A stretch of 64,000 bases of DNA from Chromobacterium sp. ATCC 53434. Lineage in GTDB: Bacteria > Pseudomonadota > Gammaproteobacteria > Burkholderiales > Chromobacteriaceae. Positions 34,290 to 42,432 of this stretch are shown piece after piece. Location: contig NZ_CP025429.1 in NCBI RefSeq assembly GCF_002848345.1, positions 62,001 to 126,000 on the forward strand. Direction: 5' to 3'. The stretch's first letter is position 1. Every line of letters starts with the position of its first letter. The notes below the pieces were generated by a model. The model was not told the origin of the DNA. It saw nothing but the letters and a program-made list of their open reading frames with translations, and did not search any database. The translations under genes and the position numbers were made by a program.

Positions 34290-34889
34290 ATGCGTACAAA
34301 AAGCGAAAACAAGCGCCAGGCCCTGGTGGTGGCGGCGACCGAGGTCTTCGTCGAGCGCGGCTACGAGGCCGCGTCGATGTCGGAGATTTCGGCCCGGGCC
34401 GGCGGCTCCAAGGCCACGCTGTACAACTACTTTTCGTCGAAGGAGGCCTTGTTCCTCGACGTGATGGGCGAACTGACGGCCGAGCTGTCCTCTTCCTACG
34501 TCAAATTGCAGCCGGGCGGCGATCTGGCGGCGACGCTGCGCGATTTCGGCCTGGCCTTCGTCGACAATCTGTTCAGCCCGCAGCTGCGCGCGCTGCACGC
34601 CATCGTGATGGGCGGCGGCAGCCGCAGCGAGGTGGGCAAGCTGTTCTACGAGAACGGCCCGAAGACCGGATGGACCCGCTTGTCGGCCTTCATGGCCGTC
34701 GAGATCGGCGCCGGCCGGCTGCGTGAAGCCGACCCGTGGACGGCAGCGATGCATTTTCACGGCCTCTTGATGTCGGAATGCCAGGCGGCGATGATGACCG
34801 GCCTGATCGACGAGTACGCGCCGAAGGCCGAGCGTCCGGGCCGGGTGGCGGAAGCGGTCAGGGTGTTCCTGGCGGCCTACGGGCGCTGA
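34290..34889 (+). CDS. TetR-family transcriptional regulator
   Basis: A 199-residue repressor. The N-terminal HTH (residues 8-54: RQALVVAATEVFVERGYEAASMSEISARAGGSKATLYNYFSSKEALF) is a textbook TetR_N domain. The C-terminal domain resembles the TetR_C regions of AcrR-like pump regulators. It is divergent from the EmrAB/outer-membrane-factor operon and probably represses it until a pump substrate binds. Candidate operators lie directly upstream. Confidence 0.9.
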   Translation: MRTKSENKRQALVVAATEVFVERGYEAASMSEISARAGGSKATLYNYFSSKEALFLDVMGELTAELSSSYVKLQPGGDLAATLRDFGLAFVDNLFSPQLRALHAIVMGGGSRSEVGKLFYENGPKTGWTRLSAFMAVEIGAGRLREADPWTAAMHFHGLLMSECQAAMMTGLIDEYAPKAERPGRVAEAVRVFLAAYGR

Positions 34890-34976
34890 AACCGATATGT
34901 CGACGGTATGGTGGCGGCGGCGCGGCGGTGCGATAATCGGCCGCGTGTCCAAAACGACCGGCAGGGGAGTCCGACG

Positions 34977-35483
34977 ATGAGCACCGAACTGTTCGCCTCG
35001 CTGTTCCGCTACAAGGCCTGGGCCGACGAGGAACTGCACGCGATGGTGGCGGCGCTGGACCCGGCGGCGCACGCCGAGCAGCGGCACGCCGCGATCCGCA
35101 TCCTCAACCACATCCATGTGGTCGACCGCATCTTCGCCGGCAATCTGCGGCGGCTGCCGCACGGCTACGCCGCCACCAACACGCCGGAAACGCCGGAGGC
35201 GGCCGCGCTGCTGGCCGCGGTGCGCGAGACCGACGACTGGTACGTCGGCTACGCGGCCAGCCTGTCCGCGGCCGAGCTGGCCGAGATTGTCGATTTCACC
35301 TTCACCGACGGCGACCGCGGTCGGATGAGCCGCGCCGAGATGCTGATGCAGGTGATCACCCACGGCGGCTACCACCGCGGCGCCGCCGGCCGCGTGCTGT
35401 TCCAGTGCGGCGTCCAGCCGCCGCGCGACCTGTACACCCGCTTCCTGCACGACAGCGAGCCGGCGCGCCGCCGGCCCGGCTGA
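34977..35483 (+). CDS. DinB-family protein
   Basis: A 168-residue four-helix-bundle protein. The start LFASLFRYKAWADEELHAMVA and metal-site histidines in RILNHIHVVDRIF and QVITHGGYHRGAAGRVL match DinB/YfiT-type putative metal-dependent hydrolases or thiol transferases; the exact reaction is unknown. A GTG at 34908 is in frame, but the ATG at 34977 follows GGGGAG and gives the family length. It converges with the aerobactin receptor gene. Confidence 0.82.
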   Translation: MSTELFASLFRYKAWADEELHAMVAALDPAAHAEQRHAAIRILNHIHVVDRIFAGNLRRLPHGYAATNTPETPEAAALLAAVRETDDWYVGYAASLSAAELAEIVDFTFTDGDRGRMSRAEMLMQVITHGGYHRGAAGRVLFQCGVQPPRDLYTRFLHDSEPARRRPG

Positions 35484-35487
35484 GGCG

Positions 35488-35520
35488 AAAAAATCCCCGC
35501 CGGCGGACGCGGGCGGGGAC
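35488..35520 (-). terminator. Rho-independent terminator of the aerobactin receptor gene
   Basis: A TCCCCGCC...GGGCGGGGA hairpin with an inner GC-rich loop. On the minus strand the stem is followed by six T residues (the A run at 35488-35493). It lies about 40 bp after the receptor stop at 35560. Confidence 0.8.
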
Positions 35521-35559
35521 GATAGACGGCGGCGCCGGTCTTGCCGGCGCGTCGCGCGA

Positions 35560-37773
35560 TCAGTAGCTGACGCTGTAGCTCAGGCCGTAAGTGCGGCCGC
35601 GGCCCTGGTAGTAGACCGTCTGCGGCGTGACGATGCTGCCGTAGTAGATGGCGGCGCGCTGGCTCCACAGCGTCTGGTAGGTCTTGTTGAACAGGTTCTG
35701 CACGCCGAAGCTCAGCGTGCCGACCGGCAGCTTGTAGCTGCCCAAGAGGTCGGCGGTGGCGTAGCCGTTCAGCTTGTTGCCGCTGGCGTCGTCCAGATCG
35801 AAGATCTTCTGGCCCTGCAGCCGCAGCGTGGCGTTGCCCTGGTTCCAGTCGACGAACAGACCGGTCTTGGACGGGCTGGCGCTGGTGACCGTCTGCTTGC
35901 CCCAGCCGCCGTTCGCGTTCTGTTGCTCGGACTTGATCGCCAGCAGATTGCCGCCCAGGCGCCAGTGCTCGCTGAAGTTGTACGCCACTTGGCCCTCGAG
36001 GCCGTAGGTGCGGACTTTCTGCGACAGCTCCTGGATCAGCAGCGTGGTCTTGTCGTAGCTGAGCGCCTTGTCCGACCAGGCGTAGAACGGCGCGGCCTGG
36101 ATTTCCCAGTTGTTGCGGTTGAAGCGCCAGCCCAGCTCGATCTGGCGGGTCTTGATGCCGTCCAGCGCCGAGTTGGCGACGCTGACGCCCTGGATCAGCT
36201 GGCCGCCGGCGGTGTAATTGCCCTGGCCGTAGTATTTGGCGCCGTCCGGCAGGTCGAAGCCTTCCGAGTAATTGGCCCACAGCTGGCTGCCCGGCATCAG
36301 CTTGTACACCACGCCGATATTCGGCAGCGTGACGTCGTAGCTCTTGTTGCCGCCCGGCACCGCGGCAGCCGACTTCAGCACGCCGGTGGCGAGATAGACC
36401 TGTTGGTTGAAGGCGACGAAGTCGTCGACCGAGGTCTTCATCTGCTGCTGGCGCAGGCCGGCGTTCAGGCTCAGCTTGTCGGTCAGGTTCCACTTGCCCT
36501 GGGCGAAGGCGGACAGGCCGGTGGTTTCCACATTCGGGTAGCGGCCGATCTGGGCGATCTGCCTCAGCTGCATGCCGCCGCTTTGCAGCGCGGTGTTCAG
36601 ATCGAACAGCATCTGGTTGGCGTCGAAGTTCTCGCGGCTGGCTTCCAGGCCGTAGCTGAGGCTGAAGGTCTTGTTCCAGTCCTTGGTCAGCACCGCCTTA
36701 AGACTCTGCTGGCTGGTGTTTTGCTGCGAGGCGCCGAAATAGACCACGGTCGGCTTGGTCGAGGTATTGCCGGGGAAGGGGAAGAAATCCACCTTCTCCT
36801 GGCGCGCCGAGCCTTGCAGGTAGAAGTCCTGGCCGCCCAGCACGTCGGGGCTGAAATAGCTGAACTGCGCCATCCAGCGCTTGGTCTGCGGCGTGCGGTC
36901 GCTGTCGAAGCCGTCCCGCATCTGCAGCTGGCTGGGGTCGGACTTGTTCTTGTTCAGCGACGGCAGCGCGCCGATCAGGTTCTTGCCCATGTACAGGCCG
37001 CGATCGCCGTCGTAGCCGGAGTCGTAGTACTGCGCCATCAGGCTGAGCTTCTGCCGGCCGGGCAGCTTGACGTCCAGATTGCCCATCAGGTCCAGCGAGC
37101 GGTTGTACTGCAGGTCGGTCTGGGTGATGTCGGTGAAGATCTGCTTGCCGTCGCCGCCGTAGGCGCCGCCGTTCTGCTGGTAGGCGAGCCCCAGACGGCC
37201 GGCCACGATGTCGTTGCCGCCGCTGACCGACTGGGCGATGCGCAGGTCGTGGTCGTCGCTGGCCTGGAAGCCGCTGCGGGCGCCGATCTCGGTGGTGAAG
37301 CGCGCCGGGCCGCTCTCGCCGTGCTTGGTGATGATGTTGATGATGCCGCCGCTGGCGCCGCCGCCGTACAGCGCGCTGGCGCCGGACAGCACTTCGATGC
37401 GCTCGATGTTGAACGGATCGATGGCGTCGAACTGGCGGCTGAGGCTGCGCGAGGCGTTCAGCGACACGCCGTCTATCATCACCAGCATGCTGCGGCCGCG
37501 CAGGTTCTGGTCATTGTTGCTGCGGCCTTCGGAGCCGATGTCCAGGCCGGGCACCAGCTTGCCCAGCGCCTCCTTCAGCGGCACGCCGGCCTTGGCCTGC
37601 TGCTGGATCTCCTCGGCGCCGACCACCCAGGCGGTGCCGGGCAGTTCGCTGATCCTGGTCGGTTGCGCGCTGGGCGCGGTGACGATGACGCGGTCCAGGG
37701 TGGCCGGGTCCTCGGCTTGGGCGTAGGCGGCCAGCATGGCCAGCGGCAGGGCTGCGAGTGCGTATTTTTTCAT
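35560..37773 (-). CDS. iutA: TonB-dependent siderophore receptor, IutA-like
   Basis: A 737-residue outer-membrane receptor with a signal peptide (residues 1-20, ...AAYAQA). A TonB-box-like segment (DRVIVTAPS) is followed by the plug domain (LGKLVPGLDIGSEGRSNNDQNLRGRSMLVMIDG, IERIEVLSGASALYGGGASGGIINIITK), then a 22-strand barrel ending in ...YGLSYSVSY, with a terminal aromatic. Length is close to the 731 residues of IutA, and it sits in the aerobactin locus, so ferric aerobactin is the likely ligand. The receptor starts about 190 bp after the FhuD-like gene and has its own Fur-like box. Confidence 0.85.
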   Translation of the reverse strand: MKKYALAALPLAMLAAYAQAEDPATLDRVIVTAPSAQPTRISELPGTAWVVGAEEIQQQAKAGVPLKEALGKLVPGLDIGSEGRSNNDQNLRGRSMLVMIDGVSLNASRSLSRQFDAIDPFNIERIEVLSGASALYGGGASGGIINIITKHGESGPARFTTEIGARSGFQASDDHDLRIAQSVSGGNDIVAGRLGLAYQQNGGAYGGDGKQIFTDITQTDLQYNRSLDLMGNLDVKLPGRQKLSLMAQYYDSGYDGDRGLYMGKNLIGALPSLNKNKSDPSQLQMRDGFDSDRTPQTKRWMAQFSYFSPDVLGGQDFYLQGSARQEKVDFFPFPGNTSTKPTVVYFGASQQNTSQQSLKAVLTKDWNKTFSLSYGLEASRENFDANQMLFDLNTALQSGGMQLRQIAQIGRYPNVETTGLSAFAQGKWNLTDKLSLNAGLRQQQMKTSVDDFVAFNQQVYLATGVLKSAAAVPGGNKSYDVTLPNIGVVYKLMPGSQLWANYSEGFDLPDGAKYYGQGNYTAGGQLIQGVSVANSALDGIKTRQIELGWRFNRNNWEIQAAPFYAWSDKALSYDKTTLLIQELSQKVRTYGLEGQVAYNFSEHWRLGGNLLAIKSEQQNANGGWGKQTVTSASPSKTGLFVDWNQGNATLRLQGQKIFDLDDASGNKLNGYATADLLGSYKLPVGTLSFGVQNLFNKTYQTLWSQRAAIYYGSIVTPQTVYYQGRGRTYGLSYSVSY

Positions 37774-37802
37774 GTCGTTTTGCGGTGATATATGAGCCGG
37801 AA

Positions 37803-37820
37803 TCCCACCGCGCGGTGGGA
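37803..37820. promoter_or_regulatory. Perfect 18-bp palindrome in receptor leader
   Basis: TCCCACCGCGCGGTGGGA reads the same on both strands. It lies 30-47 bases before the receptor ATG and downstream of the Fur-like box, so it would be in the 5' leader of the transcript. It could be a second operator or an RNA hairpin affecting translation; it is not a Fur sequence. Confidence 0.5.
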
Positions 37821-37843
37821 AAGCGGGCTCATCTTAATTAACG

Positions 37844-37868
37844 AATGAGAATTAATACCATTCTTATT
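37844..37868. promoter_or_regulatory. Fur-box-like inverted repeat before the receptor
   Basis: AATGAGAAT and ATTCTTATT form an inverted repeat (8 of 9) separated by 7 bases, about 70-95 bases before the receptor ATG. It resembles half of the AATGATAATCATTATC-type Fur consensus. Position before an iron-uptake gene supports Fur control. Confidence 0.55.
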
Positions 37869-37964
37869 TGAACAAATGGCAAGGGATTGGCGCAAATACA
37901 ACTAAACGCTAATCACTATCATCAAATGGCTTGAAATGCCGTCAGGTTTATGGCCGCCGCGGCG

Positions 37965-38852
37965 CTACAGTTTCAGCAGCGCCTGGCTCAGCCGCCCGGC
38001 CAGCCGCGCGGCCGATTCCGGGCCGCCGAAGGTCCAGCTGTCAGGCGGCAGCCGCGCGGCGCGGCGCTCGGCCAGCGCCGGCACCCGCGACCACAGCGCG
38101 CCCTGCGTGAAGTCGGCGCGCGGATCGGCGATGACGGCGAGGTCGGCCCGCTCGTTCAGCAGCGTCTCGACGCCGACGGCGACGATGCCCTGGGTGGCGT
38201 CGTCCTGCGGCCAGGCGTTTCGCATGCCCAGCGCGCCGACGATGCCGCCGGGCAGGCTGTTGGCGGCGAAGGCCCAGCAGGTCGGCGAGCCGGCCAGGCC
38301 CTGCAGCACGCCGAGCCGGCGGCCGGCGCGGGCGGCCAGCGCCCGGCGCGCGCCGGCAAGCTCGCCGTCCAGCCTGGCCAGCGCCCGGTCCGCCTCGGCC
38401 TGGCGGCCGCACCAGCCGGCGAGTTGCAGGAAGTCGACGCGCATATTGGCGAGGCCGTCGCCGCGGTGCTGGCTGGCCATCAGCCGCGTCGGCGCGATGC
38501 GCTGCAATAGCGGTAGCAACGGCGCGTGGCGGAAATCGACGCCGACGATCAGGTCCGGCCGCAGCGCGACGATGGCTTCCAGCGACGGCTGCTGGCGGCT
38601 GCCGACCGACGCGGCGGACGCCAGCCGCTCGCCGCCGATGCCGACCCAGCGCCGGTAGCCCTTCAGGTCGGCGGCGCCGATGGGCGCCAGGCCCAGCGTC
38701 AGCAGCATCTCGATCAGATTGTATTCCAGCGCCACCACCCGCAGCGGGCGGGAGGCGGCCAGCGCCGGCGCGGCCAGCGCCAGCGCGGCGAGGCCGGCGA
38801 GGCAGCGGCGGCGCTCAGGATTCGGCGGCGCGCCAGCGGCGGAGCAGGGCAT
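37965..38852 (-). CDS. Iron-siderophore ABC solute-binding protein, FhuD-like
   Basis: A 295-residue protein with a twin-arginine-type signal (ERRRCLAGLAALALAAPALAA). The mature part is a TroA/FecB-type fold: RVVALEYNLIEMLLTLGLAPIGAADL, then SLEAIVALRPDLIVGVDFRH, and a helix-rich C-terminal lobe. It would carry ferric hydroxamate/aerobactin from the receptor to the FhuB-like permease. The start overlaps the end of the FhuF-like gene by 38 bases, so the true start could be slightly further in. Fourth gene after the Fur box at 42412. Confidence 0.83.
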   Translation of the reverse strand: MPCSAAGAPPNPERRRCLAGLAALALAAPALAASRPLRVVALEYNLIEMLLTLGLAPIGAADLKGYRRWVGIGGERLASAASVGSRQQPSLEAIVALRPDLIVGVDFRHAPLLPLLQRIAPTRLMASQHRGDGLANMRVDFLQLAGWCGRQAEADRALARLDGELAGARRALAARAGRRLGVLQGLAGSPTCWAFAANSLPGGIVGALGMRNAWPQDDATQGIVAVGVETLLNERADLAVIADPRADFTQGALWSRVPALAERRAARLPPDSWTFGGPESAARLAGRLSQALLKL

Positions 38853-39576
38853 GCAGTTCTTCCTCGGATTTATTGGGCAGCAGCGGGCAGGTGGCGCAGC
38901 ACACCTCGCCCGGCAGTTCGTAGCGCAGGCAGCACAGCCGGCGCAGCCGTACCGGCGACGGCACCGGCGGCAGGAACGATTCGACGTAGCGCACCGGCTG
39001 CCACAGCAGATTGTGGCCGCCGTCGTCGCGGCGGCGTGGCTGGAACAGCCAGTCGGCGTGGATGGCGGCGGCTTCCAGGCCGTCGTCGCGCCAGTGCTGC
39101 AGCAGGTGCTCGATCAGATTGCCGGCGCTGTTCCACAGCACGCGGCGGCTGAGCTTGCCGTAGTCGGCCAGCCGCTCCAGCAGCGGCGGCAGATGATCGA
39201 CCAGCAGCGGCCGGTAGCGTTCGGCGAGGTCGGCGTCCGCCAGCGGCAGTCCCAGATGGTCCACCTCCAGCGCCGCCGGCAGGCCGTCGTCGCCGAGGCG
39301 CAGGCCGACGCGGGCCGGGGACAGCGGCATCACCAGGCCGGCGACGGCGCCGGCCACCGCCATCGGCAGCAGCAGGCGCAGATAGTGCTTGGCCCATTGC
39401 GATACCTGGGCGCGGCGCGGCGCGCCCGGATGGCTGCGCTCCAGCGCCGCCAGCGCTTCCGGCAGCCGCGAGCCGTCGATCAAGGCGGACAGCGGCAGCG
39501 CGTCGGCGTGGCGTTCGACGCGCCAGGCTTCCCGGTACGGCGCCAGCTCGCCGGACAGCAGCGCGTTCAGTTCCAT
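38815..39576 (-). CDS. fhuF: FhuF-like siderophore-iron reductase
   Basis: A 253-residue protein of the FhuF family. The C-terminal 2Fe-2S ligand motif is CCLRYELPGEVCCATC (residues about 220-236), i.e. CC-x10-C-x2-C. The middle (MAVAGAVAGLVMPLSPARVGLRL, NLIEHLLQHW) matches the family. It reduces Fe(III) hydroxamates in the cytoplasm to release iron from aerobactin. The ATG at 39576 overlaps the permease stop by 10 bases, which implies coupling. Confidence 0.85.
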   Translation of the reverse strand: MELNALLSGELAPYREAWRVERHADALPLSALIDGSRLPEALAALERSHPGAPRRAQVSQWAKHYLRLLLPMAVAGAVAGLVMPLSPARVGLRLGDDGLPAALEVDHLGLPLADADLAERYRPLLVDHLPPLLERLADYGKLSRRVLWNSAGNLIEHLLQHWRDDGLEAAAIHADWLFQPRRRDDGGHNLLWQPVRYVESFLPPVPSPVRLRRLCCLRYELPGEVCCATCPLLPNKSEEELHALLRRWRAAES

Positions 39577-41546
39577 GGCGAGCGGCGGCGCTGGCGCGCC
39601 AGCAGGATCAGCAGGTACGGCGCGCCTATCGCGGCGGTGGCCAGGCCCAGCGGGACGTCCAGCGGCGCCAGCAGGCTGCGGCCGAGCACGTCGGCGGCGC
39701 CGGCCAGCAGCGCGCCGGCCAGCATCGCGGTGGCCAGGCGCCAGCGCGGCGCCTTGCCGGTCAGCAGGCCGGCCAGATGCGGCGCGGCCAGGCCGACGAA
39801 GCCGACCGGCCCGACCGCCGCGACGGCGGCGGCGGCGGCCAGCGCGCTCAGCGCCAGCGCGGCCAGTCGCAGCCTGGCCACCGGCACGCCCAGCGCCCGC
39901 GCCTGTTCGTCGCCCAGCGCCAGAAAGCCCAGCGCGCGCGCCAGCCACAGGCCGGGCAAGGCCAGCGCCAGCCAGGGCAGCAGCGCCCGCGCGCTGTCCA
40001 TGCCCTTGCCGTAGCTGCTGCCGGCCAGCCAGACCACCGCCTGGGCCGCCTGCACCTTGGCCGATACCACCAGCATCGTCGACAGCGCCGCCAGCAGCGC
40101 CGACAGCGCGATGCCGGTCAGCGCCAGCCGCAGCGGCTGGTAATCGTGGCGGCGGTTCAGCAGCAGCGCCACGGCCAGCACCAGCAGGGCGCCCAGCAGC
40201 GCCGCCAGCCATTGCGCCGGCAGCGGCGCGGCCGGCCAGGCCAGCAGCAGCGCCAGCGCGGACAGGCCGGCGCCCTGGGAGACGCCCATCAGCTCCGGGC
40301 CGGCCAGCGGATTGTTGACCACCTGTTGCAGCAGCTGGCCGGACAGCGCCAGCAGGGCGCCGGCGGCCAGCGCCAGCAGCAGCCGGGGCAGGCGCAGCTC
40401 GACCAGCAGCTCGCCGGGGCCGGGGCGGCCGGCCAGCCAGTCGGCCAGCGCGCCGGCCGGCAGCGGGCGGGCGCCGTGGTGCAGGCCGAACCACAACAGC
40501 AGCGGCACGGCCAGCGCCAGCAGCAGCAAGGGCCAGCGGCGGACCGGGGACTGCAGCGCGGCGCCGTCTGTCTGCGGCGGCAGCAGCCGGTCCTGGCGCT
40601 GGATCAGCCACAGCAGCAGCGGCGTGCCGATCAGCGCGGCGGCCACGCCCAGCGGCAGGCCGCCGCCGCTGCCGGCCTCTTGCACCAGCGCGTCGGCCAG
40701 CGCCAGCAGCAGCGCGCCGGCGGCGGCGGCGGCCGGTACCAGGCGGCGCGGATGCCAGGCGCCGCACAGCCGCGCCGCGTTCGGGGCGATCAGGCCGATA
40801 AAGGCGATAGGGCCGGCCAGCGACACCGCCGCCGCCGACAGCAGCGTGGCGATGGGCAATACGCGGCGGCGCAGCCGGTCCGGCGGCAGGCCCAGGCTGG
40901 CGGCGGCCTCGTCGCCCAGGCCCAGCACCGCCAGCGGCTGGCGCAGCCACCAGGCGCCGGCCGCGGCCAGCAGCAGCCACGGCAGCGCCTGGCGCACGCC
41001 GCCCCAGCCGTTCTGGAACAGGCTGCCGGCGTTCCACAGCGCGGCGCCGGCGATGTGTTGCTCGTTCAGGATCAGCAGCAGCGAGCACAGCGCCGCCAGC
41101 AGCATGCCGGTGGCGGTGCCGGCCAGCACCAGGCGCAGTGGCGACGCGCGCCAGCCGCCGGCGACGGCGAAGGTCAGCAGCGCGGCCAGCAGGCCGCCGG
41201 CGAAGATGGCGGGCACGCCGATGAATTTGAGGCCGGCCGGCAACAGCAGGCTGAGCAGCAGGCCCAGCTGGGCGCCGGCGGTGACGCCGAGCACGCTGGG
41301 CGCGGCCAGCGGATTGCGGGTGGACAGCTGCAGCAGCGCGCCGGCGAGACCGAGGGCGGAACCGGCCAGCAGCGTGGCGACCAGCCGCGGCAGTTTCAGC
41401 TGCCACAGCACCGCGTCGGCGGTGGCCGCGTCGGCGTAGCCGGCCGGATACAGGCGCAGCAGCAGCCAGCCGAGCAGCAGCGCCGCGGCCAGCGGAACCA
41501 GCCGTCGCGGCAGCGGCATCGCCGCGCTCAGGCCGACGGCTGCCAT
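39567..41546 (-). CDS. Fused two-domain iron-siderophore permease, FhuB-like
   Basis: A 659-residue protein with two tandem FecCD permease domains (each about 320 residues, about 9-10 spans). Both contain the marks seen in LLAGSALGLAGALLQLSTRNPLAAPSVLG and ALLALSGQLLQQVVNNPLAGPELMG, and later VGPVGFVGLAAPHLA / GPIAFIGLIAPNAARL. Fusion of both halves is the FhuB form. A CGGAGG 5 bases before the ATG at 41546 supports that start, which overlaps the ATPase gene by 19 bases; the next Met at 41519 lacks a site. Confidence 0.88.
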   Translation of the reverse strand: MAAVGLSAAMPLPRRLVPLAAALLLGWLLLRLYPAGYADAATADAVLWQLKLPRLVATLLAGSALGLAGALLQLSTRNPLAAPSVLGVTAGAQLGLLLSLLLPAGLKFIGVPAIFAGGLLAALLTFAVAGGWRASPLRLVLAGTATGMLLAALCSLLLILNEQHIAGAALWNAGSLFQNGWGGVRQALPWLLLAAAGAWWLRQPLAVLGLGDEAAASLGLPPDRLRRRVLPIATLLSAAAVSLAGPIAFIGLIAPNAARLCGAWHPRRLVPAAAAAGALLLALADALVQEAGSGGGLPLGVAAALIGTPLLLWLIQRQDRLLPPQTDGAALQSPVRRWPLLLLALAVPLLLWFGLHHGARPLPAGALADWLAGRPGPGELLVELRLPRLLLALAAGALLALSGQLLQQVVNNPLAGPELMGVSQGAGLSALALLLAWPAAPLPAQWLAALLGALLVLAVALLLNRRHDYQPLRLALTGIALSALLAALSTMLVVSAKVQAAQAVVWLAGSSYGKGMDSARALLPWLALALPGLWLARALGFLALGDEQARALGVPVARLRLAALALSALAAAAAVAAVGPVGFVGLAAPHLAGLLTGKAPRWRLATAMLAGALLAGAADVLGRSLLAPLDVPLGLATAAIGAPYLLILLARQRRRSPWN

Positions 41547-42343
41547 GCGGCCTCCGTCCGGTAACGGGGCAGGCAGACCGGCGGGTGGCTGTCGGGCAGC
41601 CGCCACATGTCGACGTCGAACACTTCCTTCAACAGCTCGGGCCGCATGATCTCGTCCGGTGTGCCGCGCGCGCGCAGACGGCCGGCCTTCATCAGCAGCA
41701 GCTCGTCGCTGAAGGCGGCGGCCTGGTTCAGGTCGTGCAGCACCCAGACCACGGTCAGGCCGTGCTCGCGGTTCAGGCCGCGGACGGTGGACAGCATTTC
41801 CAGCTGGTGGTGGACGTCGAGATAGGTGGTCGGCTCGTCCAGCAGCAGCACCTCGCCGCCCTGGGCCAGCGCCATCGCCAGCCAGGCGCGCTGGCGCTGG
41901 CCGCCGGACAGCGTCGAGAGCTCGCGGCCGGCCAGTTCGGCCAGTCCGGTCAGCGCCAGTGCGCGTTCTATCGCCTGCCTGTCGTCGGCGTTCAGCCTGT
42001 GGTTGAAGCCGCCGTGGGCGAAGCGGCCGCAGGCGACCAGTTCGGCGACGCTGAGGCCCGGCGGCTGCGTGTGGCTTTGTGCCAGCAGCGCCAGCCGCTT
42101 GGCGCGGGCGCGCGCCGGCATCGCCGCCAGCGGCTCGCCGGCCAGCCGCACTTCGCCGGCGCTGGGCGCGATCAGCCCGGCCAGGCTGCGCAGCAGCGTG
42201 CTCTTGCCGCAGCCGTTGGGGCCGCACAGCGCGTAGACGCCGCCGGGCGCGAAGCTGAGCGACAGCGAATCGAGTATGGGAGTGCCGGACAGCGAGACGC
42301 TGAGCGCGTCGGCCTGCAGCAGCGGGGTGTGGGGTGCGTTCAT
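41528..42343 (-). CDS. Iron-siderophore ABC ATPase, FhuC/FecE-like
   Basis: A 271-residue ATPase. Walker A is GPNGCGKSTLL, the signature is LSGGQRQRAWLA and Walker B is EVLLLDEPTTYLD, followed by WVLHDLNQAA. It drives uptake through the FhuB-like permease downstream. An in-frame ATG at 42391 would add 16 residues; neither start has a strong ribosome site, and 42343 fits the family start (MNAPHTPLLQADALSVSL). It is the first gene after the Fur box at 42412-42424. Confidence 0.87.
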   Translation of the reverse strand: MNAPHTPLLQADALSVSLSGTPILDSLSLSFAPGGVYALCGPNGCGKSTLLRSLAGLIAPSAGEVRLAGEPLAAMPARARAKRLALLAQSHTQPPGLSVAELVACGRFAHGGFNHRLNADDRQAIERALALTGLAELAGRELSTLSGGQRQRAWLAMALAQGGEVLLLDEPTTYLDVHHQLEMLSTVRGLNREHGLTVVWVLHDLNQAAAFSDELLLMKAGRLRARGTPDEIMRPELLKEVFDVDMWRLPDSHPPVCLPRYRTEAAWQPSA

Positions 42344-42411
42344 TGAAAACTGCGGGCCACCGCTTTGCGATGGCCCGGCCGGGAATGACATGTCGCCATT
42401 CTAATGAAAAC

Positions 42412-42424
42412 GATAATAATTATC
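42412..42424. promoter_or_regulatory. Fur box upstream of the uptake operon
   Basis: GATAATAATTATC is a perfect palindrome with the GATAAT/ATTATC halves of the Fur consensus. It lies in the gap between the iucD stop and the FhuC-like start, so the uptake genes have an iron-controlled promoter separate from iucABCD. Confidence 0.75.
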
Positions 42425-42432
42425 TATGCGTT

